DNA from: Pseudomonadota bacterium
Lineage (GTDB): Bacteria > Desulfobacterota > Binatia > UBA9968
Assembly: GCA_021324155.1 (NCBI GenBank)
Contig: JAJPJQ010000042.1
Span: 62,001-126,000 of the forward strand
Direction of reading: 5' to 3'
Length of the DNA: 64,000 nucleotides
Shown: piece after piece, positions 7,697 to 19,202 of the stretch
Numbering within the stretch: the first letter of the stretch is position 1
Layout: the number at the start of each line of letters is the position of its first letter
The notes under the pieces: generated by a model
Database searches by the model: none
What the model was told of the DNA's origin: nothing
What the model saw: the letters and a program-made list of their open reading frames with translations, nothing else
Translations under genes and position numbers: made by a program

Positions 7697-10397
7697 TCTC
7701 TCCCACCAAAACCCGGTAAAGTTCTCCGCGGATCGCCTCCAGGCGGACAGGATCTCCTATTTTGCCGCCGTGCTCGTCCGCGACATAGAAGATGTCCGCC
7801 ACCTGATCGACGTTGGTCGAAATTTTCGCGACGTGGATCGAAAGGCCGAGCAGGTGGAGCGTATGCGTGATGGTGAACAGAACGCCGATGCGGTCCTGCG
7901 TGTAGACCTCGATGATCGTAAAATCGTCCGACGCCATATTGTCGATTTGAATCGCCGTCGGTACCTTGGGCGCGCGCTTCTTGAAGAGTGATGGCTTATC
8001 GGTCTGCTGCACCAGCCGTGCGACGTCGGCGGCGCCGGTCAGCGTCTTTTCGAGGAGCGCGTCGACGCGCTGCCAGCGCTCCGGCCGCATGACCGATTCG
8101 GCCATATTCATGTGCGAGATACGGAAGACGTCAAGGATGAGGCCGTCTTTCCGCGTGACGATACGCGCGCTCAGGATGTCGAGGCCCATCGCGGCGAAGA
8201 CGCCGGCGATATTGGCAAAGAGGCCGGGGCGGTCGGTGGTGCAAATCGTCATCTCGCTGAACTCTTTTTCGGGCAGGTGGCGCACTGCCGAGACGTAGGC
8301 TTGATCTTTGAATCTCTCGATGAGATCGAAGTGCGCCGGCGTCTCGTCCTCCGGCGTCGTGAGAAAATAGCGGTCCGGCATCGCTTCGACGAATGCAGCG
8401 ACGCGATCTTTCGGATGTTCGCGCGCCAGCTGCTCCTCGACGCGCGTCTTGATCCGTCGCAGCCGCGAGGCGCGGCCCTCGCCGGTGATCGCGCCCTTCT
8501 CGCGCTCTTCGAGCAGCCGCGACGAGCTCACGTAGAGCTGCTCGAGCAGCGACGCCTTCCAATGATTCCAGACCTGCGGTCCGACGGATTTCATGTCGGC
8601 GTAGGTGAGCAGGTAAAGCATCTTCAAATTACTCGCGTTCACCATGACCTTGGTAAAGTCGACCACGAGCTTCTCGTCGTCGATGTCGCGGCGGAACGCC
8701 GTATGCGCGAGCAGCAGATGATGGAGCACGAGAAATTCCAGCTGATTCGTTTCGTCGATGTTCAGCCCGAGCCTGCCGGCGATCGCACGGGCGATGTCGC
8801 GGCCCTTTTCGGAGTGGCCGCCGCCGAGGCCCTTCCCGATATCGTGAAACATGAGCCCGAGGTAGAGGATCTCGATTTTCTCCGTCTCGCGCGCGAGCTG
8901 CGTCAGAAGCGGCAGCTGGTCGCGAAACTCTCCGGATTTAAGCCGCTCGAGCTCTTTGACCAAACGGAGCGAGTGCTGATCGACGGTATAGATATGATAG
9001 AGGTCGTGCAGCGCCATGCACAGAAGCCGGCCGAACTCCGGTATATACGCGCCGAGCACGCCGGTGCGGTGCATCTCCATGAGCGTCTCGTAAACGCGCT
9101 CTTTGTAGCGGAGAATATCGAGGAACAGCGCCGCAATTGTGGGGTCGCGGCGGAAGTCGTCGTTCACAATTTCGAGCTGCTGGCGCATGACAGCGCGCGT
9201 CTCGTGGCTGAGCTCGATCTTGTTTCTTTGCGCGTCGGAAAAAATGCCCATGAGATTTTCGCGCTTGTTACGAAAGGCGGATGCGTTGGTGATCCACAGC
9301 ATGCCGCGCGACATGCGCACGCCCGGACGGACCTCTTTGCCTATCGAGCCGGCGACGAGCCCGCGCCAGCTCCACTGCGCCGGCTCGCCGGGATCGGTCA
9401 GCCGATGAATGATGAGACTCGACAGCCGGCTGATCTCGGCGGCTTCAAGATAGTAACGGCGCATGAATGCTTCGACGCCCCGAACTCCGCCGTTCTCGTC
9501 GCGGAATCCGAGCGCGCGCGCGACGATCTCCTGCTCCTCGAATGTCAACTGATCCTGATGCTTCTTCGAGTGGAAATGCAGCTCGTTGCGGACGCGCCAC
9601 AGAAAATCCTGCGCTGTTTTCAGCGCGGCGGCGTCGGCGTCGCTGATGACGCCCTCGCGCGGCAGATCCTCGATCGTCTGAACTCTGAGCTTCATTTTCG
9701 CGATCCAGAGCGCGGTGTGGATGTCGCGAAGACCGCCTTCGCTTTCTTTAATATCCGGCTCGAGCAGGTAGACCGACCCGCCGTAGCGCTCGTGACGCTC
9801 TTCGCTCTCGGCGAGCTTTTCACGGATGAAGCGGTCGCCGTTCTTTTTGGTGAGATAATCCACGACCGCCTTGTCGAATTCCGCATAAAGCGCGTGGTCG
9901 CCGGAGAGATAGCGTGCGTCGAGCAGCGAGGTGCGGATCTTCATGTCCTGGCTAGCGAGCCGCATCGACTCGGCGACGCTGCGCGTCGCATGGCCGACAA
10001 CAAGGCCGGCGTCCCATAAAGTGTAGAGGACTTTTTCCGTCACGGCCTCGACGTAAGGCGTCACTTTCCAGTTGTAGAGAAACAGGAGATCGATGTCGGA
10101 CTGCGGATTCAGCTCTCCGCGTCCGTAACCGCCCTGCGCCACCAGTGCGCAGCGCGGGTCGAGGCTCGGAAAACGGAGGACGTAATCCTCGCTGGCGGCC
10201 TGGAAGACCCGGATCACGAGCCGGTCGATCAGCGCGCTGTACGCCGTTACGATCTGGCGCCCGCTCGCGCCGGCGCGATGGCGCTCCAACAGAGCGTTCC
10301 TGGAGCGTTCGATGTACGAGCGGGCGCCTCGAACCGGGTCGGACTCCGCCCACGCGTCGTCGAGCAGCAGACTGGAAATTTCCGTCGAGTTGTTCAT
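7668..10397 (-). CDS. glnD: [Protein-PII] uridylyltransferase / uridylyl-removing enzyme
   Basis: A 909-residue bifunctional nitrogen sensor that uridylylates PII when nitrogen is low and removes UMP when glutamine is high. The nucleotidyltransferase signature GGYGRGEL..SDIDLLFLY lies at residues 89-107, a helical linker follows, then an HD hydrolase domain (MFHDIGKGLGGGHSEKG, near residue 520) and two C-terminal ACT domains (starting EMTICTTDRPGLFANIAG and FTIIEVYTQDRIGVLF). Length matches the family. The gene lies 2 bases after amiC and overlaps xerD. Its PII partner (glnB) and amtB are not in the window. Confidence 0.97.
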   Translation of the reverse strand: MNNSTEISSLLLDDAWAESDPVRGARSYIERSRNALLERHRAGASGRQIVTAYSALIDRLVIRVFQAASEDYVLRFPSLDPRCALVAQGGYGRGELNPQSDIDLLFLYNWKVTPYVEAVTEKVLYTLWDAGLVVGHATRSVAESMRLASQDMKIRTSLLDARYLSGDHALYAEFDKAVVDYLTKKNGDRFIREKLAESEERHERYGGSVYLLEPDIKESEGGLRDIHTALWIAKMKLRVQTIEDLPREGVISDADAAALKTAQDFLWRVRNELHFHSKKHQDQLTFEEQEIVARALGFRDENGGVRGVEAFMRRYYLEAAEISRLSSLIIHRLTDPGEPAQWSWRGLVAGSIGKEVRPGVRMSRGMLWITNASAFRNKRENLMGIFSDAQRNKIELSHETRAVMRQQLEIVNDDFRRDPTIAALFLDILRYKERVYETLMEMHRTGVLGAYIPEFGRLLCMALHDLYHIYTVDQHSLRLVKELERLKSGEFRDQLPLLTQLARETEKIEILYLGLMFHDIGKGLGGGHSEKGRDIARAIAGRLGLNIDETNQLEFLVLHHLLLAHTAFRRDIDDEKLVVDFTKVMVNASNLKMLYLLTYADMKSVGPQVWNHWKASLLEQLYVSSSRLLEEREKGAITGEGRASRLRRIKTRVEEQLAREHPKDRVAAFVEAMPDRYFLTTPEDETPAHFDLIERFKDQAYVSAVRHLPEKEFSEMTICTTDRPGLFANIAGVFAAMGLDILSARIVTRKDGLILDVFRISHMNMAESVMRPERWQRVDALLEKTLTGAADVARLVQQTDKPSLFKKRAPKVPTAIQIDNMASDDFTIIEVYTQDRIGVLFTITHTLHLLGLSIHVAKISTNVDQVADIFYVADEHGGKIGDPVRLEAIRGELYRVLVGENGRAAQPAN

Positions 10398-10399
10398 CG

Positions 10400-11734
10400 C
10401 TAGAGATTTTTCACGACCTGAGCGGTGTCCTGGTATTTCTTGATGCCGTCGAAGAGCGCCTCGGCGAGCGCCTGTTGGTATTCGTCGGTCGCCAACGCGC
10501 GGGCTTCGATGCGATTGCTTACGAAGAACATTTCGACCAGCACGCTCGGCATGCGCGCGCCGACCAGCACGTAAAACTGCGCCTTTTTGACCCCGAGGTC
10601 TCTCACTTCACCATAACGTCCCCCCACCTGGGTTACAACGGAACCCTGCAGGCGGTGTGCCAGCGTGATCGAATCTTCGAGCTTCAGGTTCTGCACCATG
10701 TCGCTCAATATGAATTGGAGGTCGGAGATCTTGTCGCGCGCAATGCCGTTCTCGCGCGCCGCCATGCGCAGCGCCGCCTCATCGTTGGTGTTGTCGAGGT
10801 AATACGTCTCGACGCCGCGGGCGTCCGGATTCGGACTCGCGTTTACATGGAGCGAGATGAAAAGATCGGCCGCTTCCGCGTTGGCGATCGCCGTCCGCTC
10901 TTCGAGCGGAATGAAGCGATCGTCCTTCCGCGTGAGCACCACTTCTATGCCCAGCGATTTGAGCTTCTCGCCGAGCTTCTGCGCAACGCCGAGCACGACG
11001 TCTTTTTCGGCGATGCCGTCGACGCCGACCGCGCCCGGGTCCTTGCCGCCGTGGCCGGGATCGAGGACGATCTTCCGCAGGGCCTGCGCGGCGGGCTTGA
11101 CAGGCTGAGCAGGCGGGCTCGTCTTTTCGACCAGGAAGACGGCTTTCGGCAGTTCGGGCTCCTGAACGGGCTTAGCCGTTTGCACGACAGCCGGCGGCGG
11201 CCGCTGTTTTCGCTCCTGCTCGGCCGCGGCATCGAGCGCGGCGAGGCGCGCGCGCGCCCTTCGCCCCCAGTCGCTGCGCGCGTACTTCGCAGCGACGATG
11301 GCGTACTGCTGCCGCGCTTCACTGCGGTTCCCCTTGCCCGCGTCGAGCGCCATCGCCAGGCGATAGCGGCCCTCGGCGGCGTAAGCGCCGTTCGGATACT
11401 TGCCGACCAGTAGACGATAATTTCTGATCGCCCGATCGAGCGAGCGCTGTTCGCGGCTCGATTCATAGAGTTCTTGATGGATCGTACCGGCGTAATAATG
11501 CGCCGCATCGCAGTAGCGGCTCTTAGGAAATTCTTGCGCCAAGCGCTCGAAACGCTCGGCGACGCTCTCAAGACGGGTTCGCGTCTGCGGCGTGAGCTTG
11601 CTGTTTGCAAGCCGATCGTATTCGTTTTTCGCCGCGAGATAGAGCTGCCGGTCATGCGAGACCGGCGCGGGCGCAGCGTCGCGCCCGAACGACAGCAGCA
11701 GCGCGATCACGAAAATAACGCGTCGCGTCTGCAT
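10400..11734 (-). CDS. amiC: N-acetylmuramoyl-L-alanine amidase (AmiC-like, Amidase_3)
   Basis: A 444-residue exported cell-wall hydrolase that cuts the amide bond between MurNAc and the stem peptide, mainly at division. A signal peptide is at residues 1-23. Residues 30-170 are helical and TPR-like (SRYCDAAHYYAGTIHQEL, YPNGAYAAEGRYRLAMAL), in place of the AMIN domain of E. coli AmiC. The Amidase_3 domain begins near 218 with KIVLDPGHGGKDPGAVG. Zinc ligands sit in PGHGG, GIAEKDV and ISLHVNA, and a catalytic Glu in VLVEMFFVSN. It abuts mutS upstream and glnD downstream. Confidence 0.9.
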   Translation of the reverse strand: MQTRRVIFVIALLLSFGRDAAPAPVSHDRQLYLAAKNEYDRLANSKLTPQTRTRLESVAERFERLAQEFPKSRYCDAAHYYAGTIHQELYESSREQRSLDRAIRNYRLLVGKYPNGAYAAEGRYRLAMALDAGKGNRSEARQQYAIVAAKYARSDWGRRARARLAALDAAAEQERKQRPPPAVVQTAKPVQEPELPKAVFLVEKTSPPAQPVKPAAQALRKIVLDPGHGGKDPGAVGVDGIAEKDVVLGVAQKLGEKLKSLGIEVVLTRKDDRFIPLEERTAIANAEAADLFISLHVNASPNPDARGVETYYLDNTNDEAALRMAARENGIARDKISDLQFILSDMVQNLKLEDSITLAHRLQGSVVTQVGGRYGEVRDLGVKKAQFYVLVGARMPSVLVEMFFVSNRIEARALATDEYQQALAEALFDGIKKYQDTAQVVKNL

Positions 11735-14337
<2,603 letters not shown>

Positions 14338-14341
<4 letters not shown>

Positions 14342-14805
14342 GCGGCGCTCGTCTTCCCTTCGCGCGCGCGTTCGCGCGAAACATCGCGGCCGACGATGCG
14401 GCGGACCTCTCCGCCCAATTCGCGCACCAGGCTGCCGATGCCGAGCGAGAAGACGAACTGTCGCTCCATCGCTTCGAGAATCTTTTTCCGGTCGCTCGTG
14501 AGGACGAACAGCTTCTCGCCGTCGGTGAGATAGCGGAGCGAGCGCAGCGGCTCGCTCTCGCCGGGAAAGCAGTCTTTGAGGTGACGCAAGCAGCGGCGGA
14601 TCTTCTGCAGGCTGAGTCCGTGATCGGCTAGGTCCTTGACGACCTTGAGCTGCACGAGATCGGAAAACGAGTAGAGCCGCCTCGTGCCGCGCCCGCCCGC
14701 GGTCTTGACCGACGGGCGGATGAAGCCGCGCTCGTCCCAGTACTGGATCTGGCGCAGACTTACGCCGACGATCCGGCTTACCGTCTTGCTGTCGAACGCA
14801 TCCAT
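14338..14805 (-). CDS. MerR-family transcriptional regulator
   Basis: A 155-residue DNA-binding protein. The N-terminal winged helix is clear: SRIVGVSLRQIQYWDERGFI (about residues 10-29), the wing GGRGTRRLYSFSDL, then LKVVKDLADHGLSLQKIRRCL. The C-terminal ~70 residues hold no cysteine cluster like that of metal-sensing MerR proteins, so the signal is unknown. It is the first gene before mutS, sharing an ATGA with it. A GGGGAGG ribosome site lies just upstream of the ATG, and a perfect 20-bp palindrome with a good promoter lies next to it, suggesting self-regulation that would also affect mutS. Confidence 0.9.
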
Positions 14806-14819
14806 CCCGCCTCCCCGAA

Positions 14820-14839
14820 TGAAAACATTAATGTTTTCA
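14820..14839. promoter_or_regulatory. Perfect 20-bp palindrome, probable operator
   Basis: TGAAAACATTAATGTTTTCA is a perfect inverted repeat with no spacer. It begins 15 bases upstream of the merR ATG and starts 5 bases after the predicted -10 box, so it covers the expected transcription start. This is where a repressor would block initiation. MerR proteins usually bind between -35 and -10, so repression from this position would be unusual for a classical MerR activator. Confidence 0.65.
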
Positions 14840-14843
14840 GCGC

Positions 14844-14873
14844 AGGATAAGACGGGAGGGTAAGAATTGTCAA
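14844..14873 (-). promoter_or_regulatory. Sigma-70 promoter of merR-mutS
   Basis: On the minus strand a consensus TTGACA (14873-14868) is followed after 18 bases by TATCCT (14849-14844, 4 of 6). Initiation would fall inside the palindrome at 14820-14839. It is the only well-formed promoter seen ahead of the minus-strand block that includes mutS, amiC and glnD. Confidence 0.6.
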
Positions 14874-14895
14874 GAAAAAGAGAGGGAATTATGCG

Positions 14896-15516
14896 TTAGC
14901 TGCTTATGCGTCTCGCGCAGAAATGGCCGCTTCCGCCCATTAAAAGCCCCCATGGCCCCCAAGAACCGGCGAAGGCATCGCTATCCAGTTTCTCAATAAA
15001 CAATCCTATTCCCGCGCCGTCCAGCATGCCTTCAGTCGTACGCCGATTGGATAACGTGCCGATAACGAGGGCGATCTGTCCTTTCCGCGCCTCGTCCCAA
15101 TCTATGACGAGAACCAGCACGCCAGGAAATATCGGATCGCGCGACTCGGGATTGATGATCTCGCTTGCGGAGCCCATAGGAGCCGCGACCGCCGATAGAT
15201 TCACATCGGTCCAGCCATATAAAGGAACTCCCTGAATATTCTCGTTCGGGGCCGGCGATTGGCCGGTGCGTGGAGATTTATCCGTCGGACTGGTCGGCTG
15301 AAGCCACATCCGTCCGCTCGCAGTCGAACCGGATTTGCGTCCCTTGACTGCAACAAAAGTAATATTGTATTCCCCTGCCGTTATACTGGCGCCTTCGAAA
15401 CTTTGACGCGACTCTGTCACTGGCTCGCAATTGGCTGGTGCCGGTGGCTCAGCGGCCTCTGCAGAGAGTTTTAGACCGATGAAGCCGAAAATGATGATGA
15501 AAAGTAACGACTTCAT
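14896..15516 (-). CDS. Secreted protein of unknown function
   Basis: About 206 residues when started at the ATG that overlaps the cupin stop (ATGA, 15513-15516); this start puts the signal peptide MKSLLFIIIFGFIGLKLSA first. The mature part is rich in Gly, Ser and Pro with short beta-like stretches (EYNITFVAVKGRKSG, ILVLVIDW-like) and only two cysteines (early and near the end, CEPV and HFCARR), which may pair. I do not recognise a family. Coupling to the cupin gene implies co-expression. An ATG 27 bases upstream in frame is possible but would put charged residues before the signal. Confidence 0.7.
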   Translation of the reverse strand: MKSLLFIIIFGFIGLKLSAEAAEPPAPANCEPVTESRQSFEGASITAGEYNITFVAVKGRKSGSTASGRMWLQPTSPTDKSPRTGQSPAPNENIQGVPLYGWTDVNLSAVAAPMGSASEIINPESRDPIFPGVLVLVIDWDEARKGQIALVIGTLSNRRTTEGMLDGAGIGLFIEKLDSDAFAGSWGPWGLLMGGSGHFCARRISS

Positions 15517-15977
15517 CTCTTCGGATGTCCCGGATCGATCCATCTCACCTCTTCCGGCTTCTCGACGGAGTCGATCTCCAGGTTTACGACGACCGGCTCC
15601 TGGTCGCTGCGCACCACGACGCAGGCGAGCGGCTCGTTCGCGAGCGCATTGATCTCCTGGTGCGGCACGTAGGGCGGGACGAAGATAAAGTCGCCGGGAC
15701 CGGCGTCGGCGACGTATTCGAGCTTCTCGCCCCAGCGCATGCGCGCGCGGCCGCTGACGACGTAGATGATGCTCTCGAGCGCTCCGTGATGATGCGGCGC
15801 GGTCTTGGCGTTGGGATGAATCTCGACGCTGCCGGCCCAGAGCTTGTTCGCGCCCGCGATCGCGCGGTTGATCGCCGCCGCCCGCGTCATGCCCGGCGTC
15901 TGCGGCGTGTTGGAATCGAATTCGTTGGCGCGCACGACGCGCACGCCGTGATTGCGCCAGTCTTGCGATTGCGCCAT
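15513..15977 (-). CDS. Cupin domain protein
   Basis: A 154-residue single-domain beta-barrel protein. The conserved cupin motif 1 is visible as HPNAKTAPHHHGALESIIYVVSGR split by a short insert (metal-binding His pair and Glu), and motif 2 as GPGDFIFVPPYVPHQEIN, with the last metal His. Such proteins bind a divalent metal; many are small dioxygenases, isomerases or sensors, and the substrate cannot be deduced. A good ribosome site (GGAGG) precedes the ATG. It is translationally coupled to the secreted unknown downstream. Confidence 0.9.
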   Translation of the reverse strand: MAQSQDWRNHGVRVVRANEFDSNTPQTPGMTRAAAINRAIAGANKLWAGSVEIHPNAKTAPHHHGALESIIYVVSGRARMRWGEKLEYVADAGPGDFIFVPPYVPHQEINALANEPLACVVVRSDQEPVVVNLEIDSVEKPEEVRWIDPGHPKR

Positions 15978-16070
15978 TGAAGCCTCCGCGAAATTATTTC
16001 GCCCTCAACCGCGCGCGGAGCGCAGCGGAATGCCGGCGCCGCGTTTTTGGTCGGCGTCCGCCACGACTTA

Positions 16071-17663
16071 TTACACTTTTCTTCTGCGGCGGGTGACGTA
16101 ATCGACGAGCAGGTATTCGCCGAGGCGCTCGGGACGCGTGTAAAACGCGCGGCCGCGGTTGATGCGCGTGAGCGCGTCGACGAACTCTTTCAGCACCGGG
16201 CTGTCGTCGAGCATGAAGGTGTTGATCGTGATGCCGCGGCGTGTGACGCGCTCGGCCTCGCGCAGCGTTTCCTCGGCGGCGCGCTGGCTGATGCCGCCGA
16301 AGCTGAGCGGCCATTCGCAGTAGAGACGTCCCTGCCGGCAGTACGCGGTCGGCTGGCCGTCGGTGATGATGATCATCTGCTGGTTCTGGCTCGGCTTACG
16401 GTCGAGCATCTCCGAGGCGAGGTGTAAGCCGTCCTGCAGGTTCGTGAACGGATCGCCCATGTTCCAGGTCGCTTCGGGGAGGTCCTTCGCCTTGAGCTCG
16501 ACGGCGCGCGTGAAGAAGCCGACGATGCCGAAATAATCGCGCGGGTGCATCGCGCGCATGAGGCTGTCCATGGCGAGCGCGACTTTTTTCGCAGCGGCAA
16601 AGCGTCCGTCCCAGCTCATCGACCAGCTCATGTCGAGGAGCAGCACGGTCGCCGCGCGCGTCGAGTGCTCGGTGTCGTAGACCATGAAGTCTTCGGGGCG
16701 GAGCCGGATCGGCATGCGCCCTTCGGCGAGGAGCGCGCTTTTCAGCGTGTCGATGATGTTGAGGTGCAGCGTATCGCCCTGGGCATAGGGCCGGCTTTGC
16801 TCGGTCAAAAGCTCCTGCGATCCGCGCTTGCGGATCGAGTGGCGGCCCAACGCGTCGCGGCGGAGCTGCTCGAAAATGTCGCGCAGCGCGAGCTGGCCGA
16901 TGCGGCGCACGCCGCGCGGCGTGAGCTCGAAGTGATCGCCGCGCGCGGCGACGTAGCCGTCCTCTTCGAGCATCGATTCGAGGCGCGAGACGCCTTCGAA
17001 ATCCTTCAGCGCCTGCTCGCCGAGCAGTTTTTGCAGCAGCTCCAAATCGATCTGATCGGGGCGCATGCTGGAGAGCTGCCCCTCGAGTCGGCGCAGCTCC
17101 TCGAGCTTGTCGATCAATTCCTGCGCTTCCTGGAATTGCAGCGACTTCTGCCCGCGGAAAAGGTTCCCTTCGCGCCGGATCGAGTTTTCCAACCGGCGGA
17201 TCTGCTCCAGCATCGAGAGCAGCTCTTGAAACTTATCCGCCGCCTGCTGGTTTTCGAAGTCGTATTCGGCGAGCCGCTCGACGGCATCGCTCGTCTTTCC
17301 GGGAAGGCGGTCGAGAAATTTTTTCTTTTCTTCGATCTCGGGGTTGGAATCGCCGGCTTGCTCTAGCGTCTCACGCTCCTCGGCGACGATTTCGTCGAGG
17401 TCGTGCTTGACCTCGTCTTGCGCCGACTGGAGGCGGTACTGCTCGTACAGCTTCCGCATCTCGCGGGCGACCTGCGAGAGTAGGTCCTCCATGCCCGGGA
17501 CCTTGCTGTCGCCCTGCTTGAGGCCGCGCTGCATTAGGCGCCGCATCGCCTGCTGCAGGTCGCCGGTGTCGTTCATGTACTCGTTCAGCTGATCGAAAAC
17601 ATTGTCGGACTGGACGGCGTCGGCAGGCGTGCGCTCCCAGCGGCTATAGCGGAACTTACGCAT
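16071..17663 (-). CDS. von Willebrand factor A domain protein, partner of MoxR-like ATPase
   Basis: A 530-residue soluble protein. Residues 20-240 are charged and helical, probably coiled coil (QELIDKLEELRRLEGQLSS and similar). The VWA domain begins near residue 335 and has an intact MIDAS motif DMSWS (D344, S346, S348), the Thr block DPFTNLQDG and the acidic IIITDGQPT. No membrane segment is seen. VWA/MoxR pairs act as chelatase-like chaperones that insert metals or activate large complexes; the client here is unknown. The gene follows the ATPase gene by 57 bases and has no clear ribosome site. Confidence 0.85.
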   Translation of the reverse strand: MRKFRYSRWERTPADAVQSDNVFDQLNEYMNDTGDLQQAMRRLMQRGLKQGDSKVPGMEDLLSQVAREMRKLYEQYRLQSAQDEVKHDLDEIVAEERETLEQAGDSNPEIEEKKKFLDRLPGKTSDAVERLAEYDFENQQAADKFQELLSMLEQIRRLENSIRREGNLFRGQKSLQFQEAQELIDKLEELRRLEGQLSSMRPDQIDLELLQKLLGEQALKDFEGVSRLESMLEEDGYVAARGDHFELTPRGVRRIGQLALRDIFEQLRRDALGRHSIRKRGSQELLTEQSRPYAQGDTLHLNIIDTLKSALLAEGRMPIRLRPEDFMVYDTEHSTRAATVLLLDMSWSMSWDGRFAAAKKVALAMDSLMRAMHPRDYFGIVGFFTRAVELKAKDLPEATWNMGDPFTNLQDGLHLASEMLDRKPSQNQQMIIITDGQPTAYCRQGRLYCEWPLSFGGISQRAAEETLREAERVTRRGITINTFMLDDSPVLKEFVDALTRINRGRAFYTRPERLGEYLLVDYVTRRRRKV

Positions 17664-17687
17664 GGCTAGACAGAGACAGAGTGCCGA

Positions 17688-17708
17688 GACAGAGAACGAT
17701 TCTCTGTC
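17688..17708. repeat. Inverted repeat / RNA hairpin between ATPase and VWA genes
   Basis: A 9-bp perfect stem, GACAGAGAA-CGA-TTCTCTGTC, lies in a 57-base intergenic spacer filled with CAGAGACAGAG-type repeats on both arms. It has no T-tract, so it is not a standard terminator. It could set relative expression of the two genes by stabilising or occluding the message near the VWA start codon. Function is inference. Confidence 0.5.
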
Positions 17709-17720
17709 CCTGTCTCTATC

Positions 17721-19118
17721 TCATTTTCCGTACGTGATCCTTCCCCCCTCGATCTCTTTATTGAGCTTTTGGTGGAGGTGAAGTCCTTCCAGAATGAACT
17801 CCGTCGCGGACGCCATGAGCGCCGGCGACTCCATCGGACCGAGGGTGCGGAGCGCCTCTTTGAGACCCGGGATTTCCTTGATGCCTTCGAGGTAGTCCTG
17901 CGACGGCATGACATCGGAAACCTCGACGCCCCAGCCGGAGTTGAAGTAGTCGATAACCTTCTGCAGCGAGCTGACCGTGAAATATTGATCGAAGACTTTG
18001 AGGATCGCGCGGTTCACGAGCTTCTCGACGAGATCGTCTTCCTTCTTGTCTTCGCCGACGTATTCCATCTCGATCTTGCCGCTCGTCGAGGCGAGCACCG
18101 CGTGCAGATCGCTCACGCGCGGCACGACCTCAGTCTCCTTCAGGCGCAGCGAGCGCTTCTCGGCATTGCTGACGAGACTTTCGTAATTGTTGATCGTCAC
18201 ACGCACGCTGACGCCAGACGACTGATTGATCTCGTTCGATTTGCGCGCCTCGAAAGTCATGTGACCGAGAATCTCCTTGATGAATTGCGGCACGGTCACC
18301 GCGTGGCTGCGGTGGCTCATCGGCGCCGATTCCTGCTCCATGATCGCCACTTCGTCCTGGATGCTCTGCGGGTAATGGGTCCGGATCTGAACGTCGAAGC
18401 GGTCTTTCAGCGGTGTGATGATGCGGCCGCGGCTCGTGTAGTCTTCCGGGTTGGCGCTCGCGACGATAACGACGTCGAGCGGCAGGCGAATCTTGTAGCC
18501 TTTGATCTGGACGTCTTTCTCTTCCATCAGATTGAATAGACCGACCTGGACTTTCTCCGTGAGGTCCGGCAGCTCGTTGATGGCGAAGACGCCGCGGTTG
18601 GTGCGCGGGATGAGCCCGTAGTGGATCGTCTCTTCGTCGGCGAGATAGCGTCCTTCGGCGACTTTGATCGGATCGATCTCGCCGATGAGATCCGCAATCG
18701 AAACGTCCGGCGTCGCAAGCTTCTCGCCGTAGCGCTGATCGCGGCCGATCCATTCGACCGGCAAAGCGTCGCCCTGCTCGGCCGCGCGGCGACGGCAGGC
18801 GCGGCAGATCGGCTCGAAGGGATTATCGTTGATCTCGCAGCCCTGGACGATCGGAATCCGCTCGTCCAAGAGCGACACGAGTCCGCGAATGATCCGCGAC
18901 TTTGCTTGCCCGCGTTCACCCAAAAACACCATATGATGGCCGGAAAGGATGGCATTCTCGATATCGGGAATGACGGTCTCGTCATAACCGAGAATCCCCG
19001 GCAGAATCCGCTTGCTGGTCTGCAGACAATGGACCAGGTTCTTTCGCATCTCCTGGCGCACCGTAAGGACCTGCTGTCCACTTTTTTTAAGCTCGCCTAA
19101 AGTTCTTGGCTCGTTCAC
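17721..19118 (-). CDS. MoxR-like AAA+ ATPase (magnesium chelatase ChlI-like)
   Basis: About 465 residues. I start it at GTG 19118 because a strong GGGAGGGAGG lies 7 bases upstream; the ATG at 19154 would add 12 residues lacking conservation. Motifs: Walker A GERGQAKS (near residues 67-74), Walker B/pore block GVFAINELPDL, and sensor FNLMEEKDVQIKGY..LPLDVVIVASANPEDYTSRGRIITPLKDRFD, typical of MoxR/ChlI ATPases. A CEIND..FEPICRAC cysteine set may bind zinc. It likely remodels a client together with the VWA protein encoded directly after it. Confidence 0.9.
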   Translation of the reverse strand: MNEPRTLGELKKSGQQVLTVRQEMRKNLVHCLQTSKRILPGILGYDETVIPDIENAILSGHHMVFLGERGQAKSRIIRGLVSLLDERIPIVQGCEINDNPFEPICRACRRRAAEQGDALPVEWIGRDQRYGEKLATPDVSIADLIGEIDPIKVAEGRYLADEETIHYGLIPRTNRGVFAINELPDLTEKVQVGLFNLMEEKDVQIKGYKIRLPLDVVIVASANPEDYTSRGRIITPLKDRFDVQIRTHYPQSIQDEVAIMEQESAPMSHRSHAVTVPQFIKEILGHMTFEARKSNEINQSSGVSVRVTINNYESLVSNAEKRSLRLKETEVVPRVSDLHAVLASTSGKIEMEYVGEDKKEDDLVEKLVNRAILKVFDQYFTVSSLQKVIDYFNSGWGVEVSDVMPSQDYLEGIKEIPGLKEALRTLGPMESPALMASATEFILEGLHLHQKLNKEIEGGRITYGK

Positions 19119-19202
19119 GCTAGTGCCTCCCTCCCAGCTAGTAACATAAAGCATGGACCTCGAAGACGGAAGAAGTCGCAGGGAAATTCTGCGCTTCCGG
19201 CG

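Noticed and set aside
8112-10019. A 635-codon open frame opposite glnD
   Set aside because: Antisense shadow of glnD; Asp/Arg/Val-rich with no motif.
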